From: Rhinopithecus roxellana
Lineage: Eukaryota; Chordata; Mammalia; Primates; Cercopithecidae
Direction of reading: 5' to 3'
Length of the DNA: 64,000 nt
Assembly: GCF_007565055.1 (NCBI RefSeq)
Contig: NC_044561.1
Span: 29,715,483 to 29,779,482 of the forward strand
Of the stretch, positions 46,568 through 58,655 are shown piece by piece. Position numbers and translations under genes: made by a program. Below the pieces are notes generated by a model. It ran no database searches. It saw nothing but the letters and a program-made list of their open reading frames with translations, and had not been told where the DNA came from. Numbering within the stretch: position 1 is the first letter of the stretch; the number at the start of each line of letters is the position of its first letter.

Positions 46568-47112
46568 TGTTGTGCTACATGACAAGCCAGCGTATACTCA
46601 CTGGCATAAAGAACAATTCTTTATTTGGCTCAGCTGTGACAGCTCATCTTCACTCCAGTAGGAATCAGCTGGAGTAACTTGAAGTCTCTCGGATCTGGAG
46701 TTATCTGAGGATTCATTCACTCGCATGTATGGTGGTTGATGCAAGCTGTGGGCTGAAACGACAGTGGTCACCAGGAACACTGACCCGTGGTGTGTTACTG
46801 CTTGGCTCCCTCACAGTGTGAGATGGCTGAATTCCAAAAGGGAGCATCCTGAGAGACAGCAGGCATGAGCAACATGCTTTGTCTGACTTAGCCTTGGAAA
46901 TCCTATAGTGGCAGTTTTGTCTCATTCTATTAGTTGAGGCTTTTGAAAAAGTTGTCTGTGGATTTAAGGTTCACCCTAGATCCAGGAAGATCTCATCTTA
47001 AAATCCTTAATTACATCTGCAAAGATCTTCTTTCTAAATAATATCACTTACACAGGTACCACAGATTAGGACTTGAACGGATGTTTCTGGGGCCAATATT
47101 CAACCCACAATG
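46568..47112 (-). mobile_element. Long MLT1-type solo LTR, antisense
   Basis: Diverged LTR text: 'aacaattctttatttggctc', 'acagtgtgagatggctgaat', 'ccaggaagatctcatcttaa', 'acttgaacggatgtttctgg' and the end 'caatattcaacccacaatga'. Boundaries are approximate. Confidence 0.55.
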
Positions 47113-47240
47113 AAGATGTTGGTAATAAGGGAAATAGGGTGCGAGATATTTGAGGAACCTCCACACTGTCTTCGCAAGCTTTCTGTAGGCCTAAAGTTGT
47201 TCCAAAAATAACAAAGTTTATTATCAATAAAATAAAACAA
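47113..47240 (+). mobile_element. Old L1M 3' end crumb
   Basis: 'aacctccacactgtcttcgc', 'ctgtaggcctaaagttgttc' and 'ataacaaagtttattatcaa' fit the last 100 bp of old L1M elements. Confidence 0.45.
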
Positions 47241-47641
47241 ATGACACAAAGAAAAATAATTTTAAAATAACTTGTAAGCAAAAAAAATCCTATTTAGGCA
47301 TTCATGGGAAGATATTCAGGAAAATGTGGTACAAATTGAAAATAATAGCCTTTAGAATCTTAGATATTATTGGTAATTATATCTTCTTTGTTTTCACTGA
47401 TTTTTAATACCATTTAATTGCATTGTGTATTTTTCTAAAGAGATTTAGAATCAACATTTTCTAATGATTGTTTGTTTTTCCCTCTCTTGATAGGGTCCTT
47501 TAAAGCAGAAAAACTTTTAATTTTAATAAAGTGCAATGTATTTACTTTTTATTCTGTGGCTTGTGCTTTTGCTGTCCTATCTAAGGAATGATTGGCAACT
47601 CCCAGGCCATGAACATTTACACCTGTGTTCTCTTTTAAGCG

Positions 47642-48002
47642 TGATATGGTTTCGCTGTGTCCCCACCCGAACTTCAAATTGTAGCTCTCTTAATTCCCAC
47701 GTGTTGTGGGAGGGATGCGGTGGGAGGTAATTAAATCATGAGGGCGGGTTTTTCCTGCGCTGTTCGCAGGCTAGTGAATAAGTCTCGTGAGATCTGGTGG
47801 TTTTAAAAGGGGGGCTTCCACTGCAAACGCTGTCTCTCATCTGCCACCATGTAAGACTTGACTTTGCACCTCTTTTGCCTTTGGCCATGATCCTGAGGCC
47901 TCCCCAGCTATGTGGAATTGTGAGTCCATTAAATCTCTTTGCTTTATAAATTACCCAGTCTGGGGTATGTCTTTATTAGCAGTGTGAGAACAGACTAATA
48001 CA
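47642..48002 (+). mobile_element. THE1 solo LTR nested in the ancient L1
   Basis: 361 bp from TGATATGGTTTCGCTGTGTC to 'cagactaataca'. It includes 'gtgttgtgggagggatgcgg', 'gcctccccagctatgtggaa' and 'ttacccagtctggggtatgt'. No internal region, so LTR-LTR recombination has removed it. The flanks (AAGCG and AGAAG) do not give a clean target duplication. L1 text is continuous across the insertion. Confidence 0.92.
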
Positions 48003-48333
48003 AGAAGTTTTATAACTTTAGCTCTAACATTTATGTTTTTGGTAAAATTTTAGTTAATTCTTGCATATGGTGTGAGATGTGAGATAGAGACCAACTTCAT
48101 CCATTTGCATGTAATTACCCCGTTGTTTCAGCACCGTTTGTTCAAAAGCCGGTTCTTTCCCGTTGATTGGTCCTGACACTCTTGTCAAAAATCAATTGAT
48201 AATAAAGGTAAGGGTTTGTTTCTGAGCACTTTCCTTTATTTCATTGATTGATATGTCTATCCTTATGTCAGTATCACACAATTAATGTGGCTTTGTGGTA
48301 AGTCTTTGAATAAGGAAATGTGAGTACTTAATC

Positions 48334-48489
48334 TTTTTTTTTTTTTTTTTGAGATGGAATCTCGCTCTGTCTGTCCCGCTCAGTGGCGCGATCTCGGCTC
48401 ACTGCAAGCTCCGCCTCCCGGGTTCACGCCATTTTCCTGCCTCAGCCTCCCGAGTAGCCGGGACTACGGGCCTCCAAATTCGCCCGGCG

Positions 48490-48537
<48 letters not shown>

Positions 48538-48653
48538 TGTAGGCGAGATTTCACCGTGTTAGCCAGGATGGTCTCGATTTCCTGACCTCGTGATTCGTCC
48601 GCCTAGGCCTCCCAAAGTGCTGGAATTACAGGCGTGATCCACGGCGCCCGGCC
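48334..48653 (-). mobile_element. AluY, antisense, with 44-T middle tract
   Basis: 'gagatggaatctcgctctgt', 'gcgcgatctcggctcactgc', 'caccgtgttagccaggatgg' and 'caggcgtgatccacggcgcc'. The A-rich linker between monomers has expanded to about 44 T at 48492-48535. About ten bases around 'cgcccaggctggagtg' are altered to 'gtcccgct'. Confidence 0.92.
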
Positions 48654-48670
48654 TTCAGGTTCTTTTAAAG

Positions 48671-48923
48671 AGGTCAGGAGATCGAGACCATCCTGGCTAA
48701 CACAGTGAAACCCCGTCTCTACTAAAAAAAAAAAAAAAAAAATACAAAAAAACTAGCCGGGCGAGGTGGCGGGCGCCTGTAGTCCCAGCTACTCCGGAGG
48801 CTGAGGCAGGAGAATGGCGTGAACCCGGGAGGCGGAGCTCGCAGTGAGCTGAGATCCGGCCACTGCACTCCAGCCCGGGCGACAGAGCAAGACTCCGTCT
48901 CAAAAAAAAAAAAAAAAAAAAAA
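48671..48923 (+). mobile_element. 5'-truncated young AluY (AluYR-like), sense
   Basis: Begins within the left monomer at 'aggtcaggagatcgagacca', includes 'actagccgggcgaggtggcg' and 'gagatccggccactgcactc', and ends in an A tail to 48923. It points opposite to the Alu 17 bp upstream. Confidence 0.93.
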
Positions 48924-49132
48924 GTTTTATTTTTATTTTTGCGATGCCAGGTACCTTCAATTCCATGTAAATTTTATATTCAATTTGTGAATTTCTATAA
49001 TATGCACATCTGGAATTTTGATAGAGATTGTGTTAAATCTATAGATCAATTTAGGAGTATTGCCATCTTAACAATATTGGCTTCCACTTCATGACAGGGA
49101 ATTTTTGTGTTTATTTAGATCTTCCATATTTT

Positions 49133-49283
49133 TTAATGTATATATTTAGTTGAGATATAATAATTATAAATATGGTGTACTGTGTGGTATTTTTATCAAT
49201 GCATGCAACATGTATCTGGGTAATTATATCCATCACCTCAGTCCTGATGTTATCTTTCCCCATTATTAAAATGATTAAAAAAA
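49133..49283 (-). mobile_element. L1MA-like 3' end, antisense part of an inverted L1
   Basis: Reverse-complemented L1 3' UTR: 'aatatggtgtactgtgtggt', 'atgcatgcaacatgtatctg', 'gtaattatatccatcacctc'. In L1 coordinates it begins where the sense part 49613-50274 ends ('caacacaaataaat'), so both belong to one insertion with an internal inversion. Confidence 0.75.
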
Positions 49284-49612
49284 GGCCGGGCGCGGTGGCT
49301 CAAGCCTGTAATCCCAGCACTTTGGGAGGCCGAGACGGGCGGATCACAAGGTCAGGAGATCGAGACCATCCTGGCTAACATGGTGAAACCCCGTCTCTAC
49401 TAAAAAATACAAAAAAAAAAAAAAAAAAAACTAGCCGGGCGAGGTGGCGGGCGCCTGTAGTCCCAGCTACTCGGGAGGCTGAGGCAGGAGAATGGCGTGA
49501 ACCCGGGAGGCGGAGCTGGCAGTGAGCTGAGATCCGGCCACTGCACTCCAGCCTGGGTGACAGAGCGAGACTCCGTCTCAGAAAAAAAAAAAAAAAAACA
49601 ACAAAAAACAAA
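49284..49612 (+). mobile_element. Young AluY (AluYR-like), sense, at the L1 inversion junction
   Basis: Complete: 'ggccgggcgcggtggctcaa', 'gccgagacgggcggatcaca', 'actagccgggcgaggtggcg', 'gagatccggccactgcactc', 'gagactccgtctcagaaaa' with an A-rich tail. 'gctcaagcctgtaatccc' is the sense version of the AluYR GGCTTGAG state. It sits between the antisense and sense halves of the nested L1. Confidence 0.95.
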
Positions 49613-50274
49613 TGCTGGTGAGGATGTGAAGAAAAGGAAACTCATACACTGCTGATGGGAATGTAAATTGTTAGAGTCATTACGTAAAACAGTATAGAGG
49701 TTCTTCAAAAAGCTAAAAGTAGAACTACTGTATGATCCAGCAATTCCTCTACTGAGTATATATCCAAAGAAAAGGAACCAGTATGTTGAAGAGCTGTCTG
49801 CACTTCCATGTTTATTGCAGCATTATTCACAATAGCCAAGATATAGAATAAACCTAAGAGTCCATCAACGGATGTATGGATAACGACAATTTGGTACATA
49901 TATACCCAATAAAATACTACTTAGCCATAAAAATAATAAAAGTCGGTCATTCACAGCAACTTTGATGAGCCTGCAGGACATCATGCTATGTGAAGTAAGT
50001 CAGGAACAGAAAGATAAATGCTGTATGTTTTCACTCATACGTGGAAGTTGAAGAATTTGATCTAGTAGAAGTAAGGAATAGAATAGGGGTTGCTAGAGGC
50101 TGAGAAGGAGGAATAGGAAGAGATTTGCTGGTGAATACAATGTTACAACTAAATAGGAAGAATACGTTCTAGTGTTTTATAGCACTGTAGGGCGACTATA
50201 GTAAACAATAATTTATTGTATTTTTTCAGATACTTCAAGAGAGGATTTTTAATATTACCAACACAAATAAATAA
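49613..50274 (+). mobile_element. L1MA-like ORF2 end and 3' UTR, sense part of an inverted L1
   Basis: Reads 'aaatgctggtgaggatgtga', 'tactgtatgatccagcaatt', 'gcagcattattcacaatagc', 'ggggttgctagaggctgaga', 'aagaatacgttctagtgttt', 'acaataatttattgtatttt'. It stops at 'caacacaaataaataata' without the usual terminal 120 bp; those bases are present in reverse at 49133-49283. Confidence 0.88.
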
Positions 50275-50726
50275 TACAAATCTTCTATAATTTCTTTCAG
50301 CAGTATTTTTTGTTCTCTGTGTGTAACTCTTACACTCTTTTTTAAAAGAAAATCTATATGTTATCTTTTTTTGTGCTATTGCAGTTTACTTAATTTCATT
50401 TTCAAATTATTGACTGAAAGTATGTAGAAATAATTAACTTTATATATTTGTCTTATATCCTGCAAAGTTACTGAATTCATTTATTAGTTCTAATTGTGTG
50501 TGTATGTATATGTCTTAGAATTTTCTGCATAAAAGAGAATGTCTAATACAAATAGAGACAGTTCTTTTTTTTTTCAAATTTGGGTGCCTTGTATTTAGTT
50601 TTATGTCTAATTGCCCTTGTTATGATCTCTAGTAGTTTGATGAATAGAAGTGGCAAAAAATATTAACTTTGGTGTTAGCTGTGGGGTTTTTTACCGCTAC
50701 TCATTATCAAATTGTAAAGTTTTCTT

Positions 50727-50918
50727 TCCCTTCCCTTCCCTTCCCCTCCCTTCCCCTCCCTTCCCCTCCCTTCCCCTCCCTTCCCCTCCCTTCCCCTCCC
50801 TTCCCCTCCCTCCCCCTCCCTTCCCCTCCCTTCCCCTCCCTTCCCCTCCCTTCCCCTCCCTTCCCCTCCCTCCCCTCCCTCCCCTCCCTCCCCTCCCCTC
50901 CCTTCCCTTCCCTTCCCT
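50727..50918. repeat. Polypyrimidine tract, (TTCCCCTCCC)n
   Basis: About 190 bp containing only C and T on the plus strand, mostly a 10-bp unit TTCCCCTCCC, with 9-bp TCCCCTCCC-like units near the end. It lies at the A-tail position of the adjacent antisense Alu. The minus strand has regular runs of three or four G separated by one or two A. Confidence 0.96.
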
Positions 50919-51196
50919 TGATGGAGTCTCGCTCTCTCGCCCAGACTAGAGTGCAGTGGTGTGATCTCAGCTCACTGCAATCTCCACCTCCTGGGTTCAA
51001 GCGATTCTCCTGCCTCAGCCTCCTGAGTAGCTGGGATTACTGTCATGCGCCACCATGTCCAGCTACTTTTTGTATTTTTAGTAGAGACAGGGTTTCACCA
51101 TGTTGTTCAGCCTGGTCTCAAACTCCTGACTTGGTGATCCACCTGCCTTGGCCTCCCAAAGTGCTGGGATTATAAGTGTGAACCACCACACTCGTC
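50919..51196 (-). mobile_element. AluS-like element, antisense, with near-perfect 19-bp TSD
   Basis: 'gatggagtctcgctctctcg', 'gcctcctgagtagctgggat', 'tcaccatgttgttcagcctg', 'gattataagtgtgaaccacc'. Flanking copies CAAATTGTAAAGTTTTCTT (50708-50726) and CAAGTTGTAAAATTTTCTT (51197-51215) differ at two sites, which shows that the pyrimidine tract belongs to the Alu tail. Confidence 0.94.
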
Positions 51197-54100
51197 CAAG
51201 TTGTAAAATTTTCTTCCATTTCTCTTTGGTTGAATGTAATTTATTATGAAAGTGTGTTGAATTTTTTTATCGAGATTTTTATGCATCTATTGAGATGATC
51301 ATATAGTTTTTTTTTGCCCTTTGTCCTATTTACATGCTATATTACATTCTTTGATTTTACTTGTTGAATCAACCTCAGATTTATGTGATAAATCCCACTT
51401 GTTTAATGTTCACAGTGTATAATGTTATTTATATATTATTGCTGGAATTGGTTTGCTAGTTTAGTTGACCACTTTTTCGTCTAAATTCATGAGACTTATT
51501 GATCTTAGGTTTCTTTTTTTCTACTGTTTTTGCCCAGTCTTGATATTAGAGTCATATTAGACTCATGGAATGAGCTGGGAAGTGTTCTGTCTTCTAACTT
51601 TTGGAAGAGTTTTTGTAGATTGATGCTAATGCTTCTGTAAACATTTGGTAGAATTCACCAGTGAAGCCATCTGAGCCTGGGCTTTTTTGGGGGGAAATTT
51701 AAAAATTTCTAATTAAATCTATTTACCTATTATACATCTAAACAAATTTCTATTTCTCCTTGACTTAATCTCAGTAGTTTGTATTAATCAAGGGATTTAG
51801 CTATTTTATATGAGTTATATAATTTGTTGATGTAAACTTGTTTATGATATTCCCTTATAATCCTTTTTATTTCTGTAAGGCAGTGAAGTTCCCTTCATGT
51901 ATAATCTTAATAACTTTTTATTTTAGTAATTTGAATCTTTTTTTTTCTTGGTTTGTCTAGCTGAAAGTTTGTCCATTTTGTTGATATTTTTTGAAAGAAT
52001 CAACTTTGGTTTTGCTGATTTTCTCTATTAATTTACTGTCCTCCACTTATTTCCACTTGAATCATAATTTCCTTTTTTATGTTAGTTTTGGATTTAGTTC
52101 TTGTGGTCTTTTCTAGTTTCTTAAGTTAGAATGTTATATTATTGATTTAAGATCTTTATTTTTAAAATATAGGTATTTATATACACATAACTTTTCCTCT
52201 ATGTACTCTTTTAGCTGCATGTCAAAAGTTTTGGTATTTTGTGTTTTAATTTTCATTCATATCAAAGTATCTCTAATTTCTCTAACATTTTTACTGTCTT
52301 TTAATTAGCCTGTATAGTCACTTTTACTGGTGCTCTTTATATCTTCATATGAATTTGAGTTACTATCTAGTGTCCTCTTATTGCAGCCTAAAGTACTCTT
52401 TAGTCTTTTTCTGTTTTTGTTTTTAGTAGAGAAGGTATGCTAGCACCAGATTCTTTCAGTTTATGATAACATAAAAATGTTTTAATTTCTCCTTCACTTT
52501 AATGAATGATAGAATTGTTGGTTGACATTCATTTTCTTTTATCACTTTGAATATGTCATCCTACTACCTTTTGTTCTTCATGATTTCTGATTAAAAAATA
52601 AGGTTGATTTTTAAAATTTCTTGTATATAATGAGTTGATTCCTTCTTGCTACTTTTGCGATTCTTAATCTTTAAACAACTTGATTGTGATGTGTCTAGTT
52701 GTGAAACTTTGAGTTCATTAATTTTTTTAGATGTGTAGATTAAGTTTTTTCATCACATCTAGTAAGTTTTGGACATCATCTGATCAATTTTTTTTCTGCT
52801 GTTTATCTTTTGTTCTTCTAAGATTCTCATACACATACAATGGTGTGCTTGATGCTGTGCCATAGAGAGTTTCCATTCACTTCTTCTTCATTTTGTTTTT
52901 TTATGTTTCTAAGACTAGATAATCAACTAACCTATGTTCATGTTTGCTGGTTCTTTCTTCTGTCTGGTCAAATATACTGTTAAAATGTTCAGTAAATTTT
53001 TATTTCAGTTATTTTAACTTTTAATGTCAGGATTTTCATATGGTTCTTTTTTATGCCCCTTCACATTTTTTTTTGAATATACATTCTTGGATGAAACATT
53101 GTTCTTGTACTTTTCTCTAGAACTTTTGACATTATCTTCTTTAGTATTTTGAATATATTTAAAATAGCTGATTTAAAGTCTTTTAAGTCATAAGTCCAAC
53201 AGCTGAGCTTCACTGGGGACATTTTTTTGACTGCTCTTTTCTGCTTACGGGTTATATTTCTGTTCAAATAATTTTTTGTTGGAGAGGGGGACTTCAAATA
53301 TTATATGGTGAAAACTCTGGAAATCAGATTCTCTTCACCTTCCAGGGATTTTTTTGTTTTTTGTTGTTCTTCTTGTCGTTACTCTTTGTTCACTTAGTGT
53401 AATTTCTGGACACTTTGTAAAGTTTATGTTATTTACTGTATATGAGCACTGAACTTTCTGCTTGTTTATACTTAATTGCCAACTAGTGACTGGATGGGCG
53501 TTTCCTTAAATGACTTGAATCAATAATTTACCAGCTTTGCGAAGGGTGTCTGTGTGCATACTGGGACATGATTTAAACTCTTGGCCCAGCAGCTTACAAA
53601 TCTTCTTTACCTTTTACTTCCTGTCAACGAAAAGCCTCAGTATCAGGCATAGGTAAAAAATTCGGATTTTCATGGGTATTTTCTGGACATACAACTGTCC
53701 TGCATATGCGCACAGCCTTTGAAATTTCTAAAGATGTGTCAGAGCTTTTCAAAATTCACTATTAATAGCTTATTTTTCAGTTTTTCTTTGAAGCTTTTCA
53801 GTCAGTTTCTTATTTGCCTCAAGTTCTATCACTGATTCAGGGAGGTTAAGTGTTAAACAATTACCTCTGATTATTTTTGACAAATACCCTTGGGAAAAAT
53901 CTGTTGACCATGATTTCTGATTTGGGCTAGACAATCTCATGAGTAGAGATTCTTAGGAAACTACCAGAGAGGTAGATAATGACAGTCTATAGGGTGGGAG
54001 CTTTTGGAGGTTCCAGTCTTATTCTATACCTTCCAATTGCTGCTAAACTGCTGATTTTCATGGATTCCATAATGGTGAGGTTGCTGGTTTTTAAGATTAC

Positions 54101-54315
54101 CATGGAGTAGAGGTGGGGAGGGTATGGGAATCAGGCAACTTAGAGAGCTACAATGCTTATAGCTTTTACTGAAATTCCGGTTATTTTCTTGAATAAACAC
54201 TCAAATTTTTGCAAACTTCTTCTTATGTTTTAGAGTTTTTACAGTCTTTTGTTGATTTTTTTGGAAGATAGATTTTCAGAGTTCCTTATTCTGCCATTCC
54301 TGCTGACATCACTTG

Positions 54316-54900
54316 GAAATGCTTTCTTAATAAATCTATTTAGATATATAAGTACTTCAAACTCAACATATTCAAATTAAATATATCTATTTAGATATAT
54401 AAGTACTTTAAACTCAATGTATTCATAAGTTAACTTTCCATCTCAGCATTTTTCTTTCTCCCAAATACTCTCAAATTAGCACTTTCTTCACCTATATTAC
54501 CTAAATGAGAGAATGCACTGTCATTCAAGTCAAATAAATTATATGTCCTCAAAGACATTAGCTTAGTTTTTATTGTCACCTTATGGTAGATTATTGAAAT
54601 AGACTGTGAGCTATGGTATTGTCTACCATAACACCACATAAACACATACAAGCAGTTATAGTGTTCTTTTAAAATGCAAAACTGAATACGCCACTCTTAT
54701 AATTGAAATTCTTCAAGGAAATACTATAAATATTAGTATAAAACACAAAATCATTTTGTTAACACAGAAAACTATTGAATAATAAGTCAACCAATGTCTG
54801 TATGTGGATTCTAAAATTCAGAAGCTGTGAAATAGTGGAAATAGAAACATACTGATGTGGGTGAGTATGTGTGGTGGCCACCCCTATTTTTCTTTCTTCT
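54316..54900. other. Unassigned sequence with the 51-bp duplication
   Basis: No family recognised beyond the tandem duplication. Confidence 0.4.
54334..54426. repeat. Tandem duplication, period 51 bp
   Basis: Two 42-bp units (starting 54334 and 54385) share 'atctatttagatatataagt' and 'aaactcaa' with few differences. Confidence 0.88.
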
Positions 54901-55345
54901 CTTCTGACAAACCAGACTGGGCATCTCCATTGATTTCAGTGTTCTTTCATGATGCTTGTCCTGTGCACCATTTTTTATGCTTATATTGCTGCTTTTTAAA
55001 AACATCTGTGCCAGCTACCACTGCTGCTGCTCCTTTCCCCTTCCGTACATTTGTTGCAACCATGATGAGTTACTTTAAAGTTTTCTAGCGTCATGCTATT
55101 TCCTACCTTCAATGGGCTTTTCTCTTTGGCCAAAGTGCCTTCTCTATCTTTGTCCAAATACCAGGAGCCATATGCATCTATAATTTGACTAGTTACTTCC
55201 TCTGGGAAGACATTTCTAACTTCATAGTTTAATTGGATAACTCTCTTTCCTATGAGGTTTTAATATTTATCTCTCCTAATGTTCTGATAACTTATTTGCC
55301 TTTCTAGATAGGATGAGTTCTCAATAAGTATGTACCATAGCTCCG
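54900..55345 (+). mobile_element. Possible L2 fragment
   Basis: 'ttacttcctctgggaagaca', 'tttctaacttcatagtttaa' and 'gagttctcaataagtatgta' follow the order of the L2 3' region. Similarity is low. Confidence 0.4.
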
Positions 55346-57028
<1,683 letters not shown>

Positions 57029-58655
57029 GAGTAAATTAATCAAATAAGTACTATATTAAAAAATTCAAAGAGGACAATTGTAGAGGATATTCAAATCACT
57101 TGAAATTCCAGAAACAATAAGTTATGATTGCTCAATAAAGGATGTTTTATGTTTGGTCAATCATATTCAAATTACTTTTTATGGTTTATCACGTATTTCT
57201 CAGTTCTATCTAGGTTATGAGACAATGGCAGACAATAAGGGAATAGAATACTATTTGTCGACATAAAATTTGATTAAGAGGAAGTAGAGTAAACTGCTTT
57301 TGAGAAGCTTTAAAGTGCTTTTTTGAAGGCTTTTTCAAAATTTTCAAAGCCAAATGGCTGATAGTGAATCCCTGTTTAGTAGGACATTCACATTTCATTG
57401 TCTACAATCAAATTCATTATTTATGGGCACCAGACCTTGCTGCAGACAATTGACCTCACCCTTCTCCCTTCTTTCTCCGATCGTTAATGGCTTGAAATCT
57501 CAAAATAATTTATGGCCACATTTTATTTGTCATCCCTATGCCTTCTCATGTCTGAGTCCTGTTAATTTATCTTCAATGTCTTTCCATTCTTCTCTTGATT
57601 CATATTTCCCCAGCTTCTGCTTCAATAAATACATACTAGGTTCTTTGAGCAATCTCTTAATTCTTCTCCTACTTTGTATTTTTTCTTCATGATTCATTTC
57701 ACAAACCCATAAGCTATTTAATCTTTCTAAGAAAATTAAACCAAGACAACCCAACAAATGAAAAATCTCACTGCTCAAAAATTCCATGATGATTCACCTT
57801 CCCCCATCTTTTATGGAAATGTAATCCTCACTGATGTAGGTTTCAGTAATGATGGCCCATGCCTACCTTTTCCAGTTTAGCTCTCATGAATCTTTTTCTC
57901 AAATCCTCAGCGTCAGTAAGAGTTTTATGAATATGTGGCTAGGACATGAGTAGTCCCACTCATGACTTGTGCTCTGTTTATCTCATTCATGAATGCCCTC
58001 TCCTTCTGCTATGTTTTATAAACTTTTCATTATAAAACTTTTAATCAGCAGAAAAATAGAATACCATGCTCCTTTTTATTTACTACCTTGTTTTAACACT
58101 CACGAGCATTTTGAAATGCTTGACCATCATTTTCTGAAATATTAAAAATAAATCACAAATATTGTGACGTTTCATATTTCAAGATAGTTCATTATGCATC
58201 TCTAAAACTAAGGGCATTTTCTTATTTTATTATAATAGTAATATTAGTATTTTCTTTACATCTCTAATGGAGTAGTTAAAAAGATTATTTTAAAAAGTTG
58301 TTTTAGTTGTATTTTCAAAGTCTATTTTTAAAAGCAGATTTAATTCACAATAAAATTGAGAAGGAAATACAGAATTTCCTAAATATCCCTTGCCCTGATA
58401 CATGGAGAGCCTCCCTCATGCCCTCAACCAGAGGTATATTTGTTGCATTCCATGAACCTACATGGACACATCACTATCATCCAATGTCCATAGTTAACAT
58501 AAGGGTTCACCTGTGCTATTGCACATTCTATAATTTTGACAAGTGTATCAACCATTATATTACTATACTGAGTATTTTCACTGCTCTAAAAATCCTTTGT
58601 CCTCAGCCTATTTATTCCTCTGTCCCTCTCTCTTCTCTGTCCTCTGTAACCAATG
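57029..58655. other. Unassigned sequence
   Basis: About 1.6 kb of AT-rich DNA with no recognised repeat. Frames of 112 codons (57354-57692) and 127 codons (58307-58690) have no domain or supporting signals. Confidence 0.45.

Larger units (their letters stand above)
47480..54315 (-). mobile_element. Ancient, nearly full-span L1M, antisense, with nested insertions
   Basis: Pieces of one reversed old L1 run in correct order: 47480-47641, 48003-48333, 48924-49132, 50275-50726 and 51197-54315. ORF2 landmarks in reverse include 'gtggcttgtgcttttgctgt', 'ttgccatcttaacaatattg', 'cctgcaaagttactgaattc', 'cagtgaagccatctgagcct', 'cttggtttgtctagctgaaa'; the upstream (ORF1/5') part includes 'gtgatgtgtctagttgtgaa' and ends 'cattcctgctgacatcac'. 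All reading frames are destroyed. The inserts are listed separately. Confidence 0.8.

Noticed and set aside
50727..50918. Possible CRISPR-like or minisatellite array
   Set aside because: There are no spacers; units are contiguous 9-10 bp pyrimidine repeats in an Alu tail.
50669..51175. 168-codon frame, the longest in the window
   Set aside because: It reads through the TTCCCCTCCC tract (Pro/Ser/Leu repeats) into an antisense Alu; overlapping frames exist on both strands. No protein is indicated.
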